Shown in pieces: positions 6,456 through 6,544 of a DNA stretch of 6,544 bases (position 1 is the first letter of the stretch; each line of letters starts with the position of its first letter). Under the pieces are notes generated by a model, which did not search any database, was not told the origin of the DNA, and saw only the letters and a list, made by a program, of their open reading frames with translations. This stretch comes from an uncultured Actinomycetes bacterium (lineage in GTDB: Bacteria > Actinomycetota > Thermoleophilia > Miltoncostaeales > Miltoncostaeaceae): assembly GCA_903928615.1 (NCBI GenBank), contig CAIYRJ010000263.1, forward strand, positions 1 through 6,544, read 5' to 3'. The translations under genes and the position numbers were made by a program.

Positions 6456-6544
6456 ATGGCGCTACGGAACATCGAGCAGAAGATCGAGGGCATGGTCGAG
6501 AAGACATTCGGCCGCATGTTCCGCAGCACCCTGCAGCCGGTGGA
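6456..6544 (+). CDS. fhaA: FhaA-like protein (DUF3662 N-terminus), 3'-truncated by window edge
   Basis: ATG at 6456 follows the kinase stop codon with no gap (TAG|ATG); 29 codons are visible. The start MALRNIEQKIEGMVEKTF followed by GRMFRSTLQPV matches the N-terminus of actinobacterial FhaA proteins (DUF3662), which end in an FHA domain that binds phosphothreonine. The FHA domain is beyond the window, so the call rests on the N-terminus and on the kinase next door. No separate Shine-Dalgarno lies close to the ATG, so translation is probably coupled to the kinase. Known FhaA proteins act at the growing cell envelope and bind phosphorylated envelope proteins. Confidence 0.78.
   Translation, partial: MALRNIEQKIEGMVEKTFGRMFRSTLQPV

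Overview
The window is about 70% GC chromosomal DNA with GTG, TTG and ATG starts. Several features point to an actinobacterium: a PknB-type Ser/Thr kinase directly followed by an FhaA-like (DUF3662) gene, an actinobacterial-style orphan HNH protein, and a secreted Ca-binding protein. A deep-branching class such as Thermoleophilia fits, but that is an inference from gene content and style; no phylogenetic marker is present. It reads as an ordinary housekeeping and cell-envelope region. I see no phage, IS element, CRISPR array or defence island.

Layout. Positions 1-1371 (+) hold the 3' part of a secreted, Gly-rich, Ca-binding-type protein that enters from the left edge. It converges, with only 13 bp between stops, on a minus-strand block. 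Read in its own direction, that block is tRNA-Leu(CAG) (4629-4546), a membrane-anchored CARDB-like protein (4527-3247), prephenate dehydratase pheA (3235-2375), an HNH endonuclease-family protein (2341-1838) and a small thioredoxin-fold-like protein without a CXXC motif (1825-1385). Gaps of 11, 33 and 12 nt suggest co-transcription, perhaps starting at the tRNA. Divergently, across a 137-bp intergenic region, a Ser/Thr protein kinase with a polytopic membrane C-terminus (4767-6455, +) abuts (TAG|ATG) the start of an FhaA-like gene that runs off the right edge.

How the genes fit together. The kinase and the FHA-family protein are a plausible signalling pair (kinase and phosphothreonine reader) governing envelope growth or division, by analogy with actinobacterial PknB/FhaA. 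On the minus strand, PheA makes phenylpyruvate for phenylalanine synthesis; its neighbours have no evident link to that pathway.

The main corrections a reader should know: (a) the first gene is open to the left edge, so an apparent GTG start at 121 is not its start; (b) the CARDB-like protein cannot begin at the GTG at 4623, which lies inside the tRNA, and the best start is TTG 4527; (c) the long antisense frames over the kinase and pheA are GC-rich shadows. The most unusual points are the tRNA-to-mRNA junction of 18 nt and the multi-span kinase fused in register to fhaA. No gap longer than 300 bases lacks a gene.
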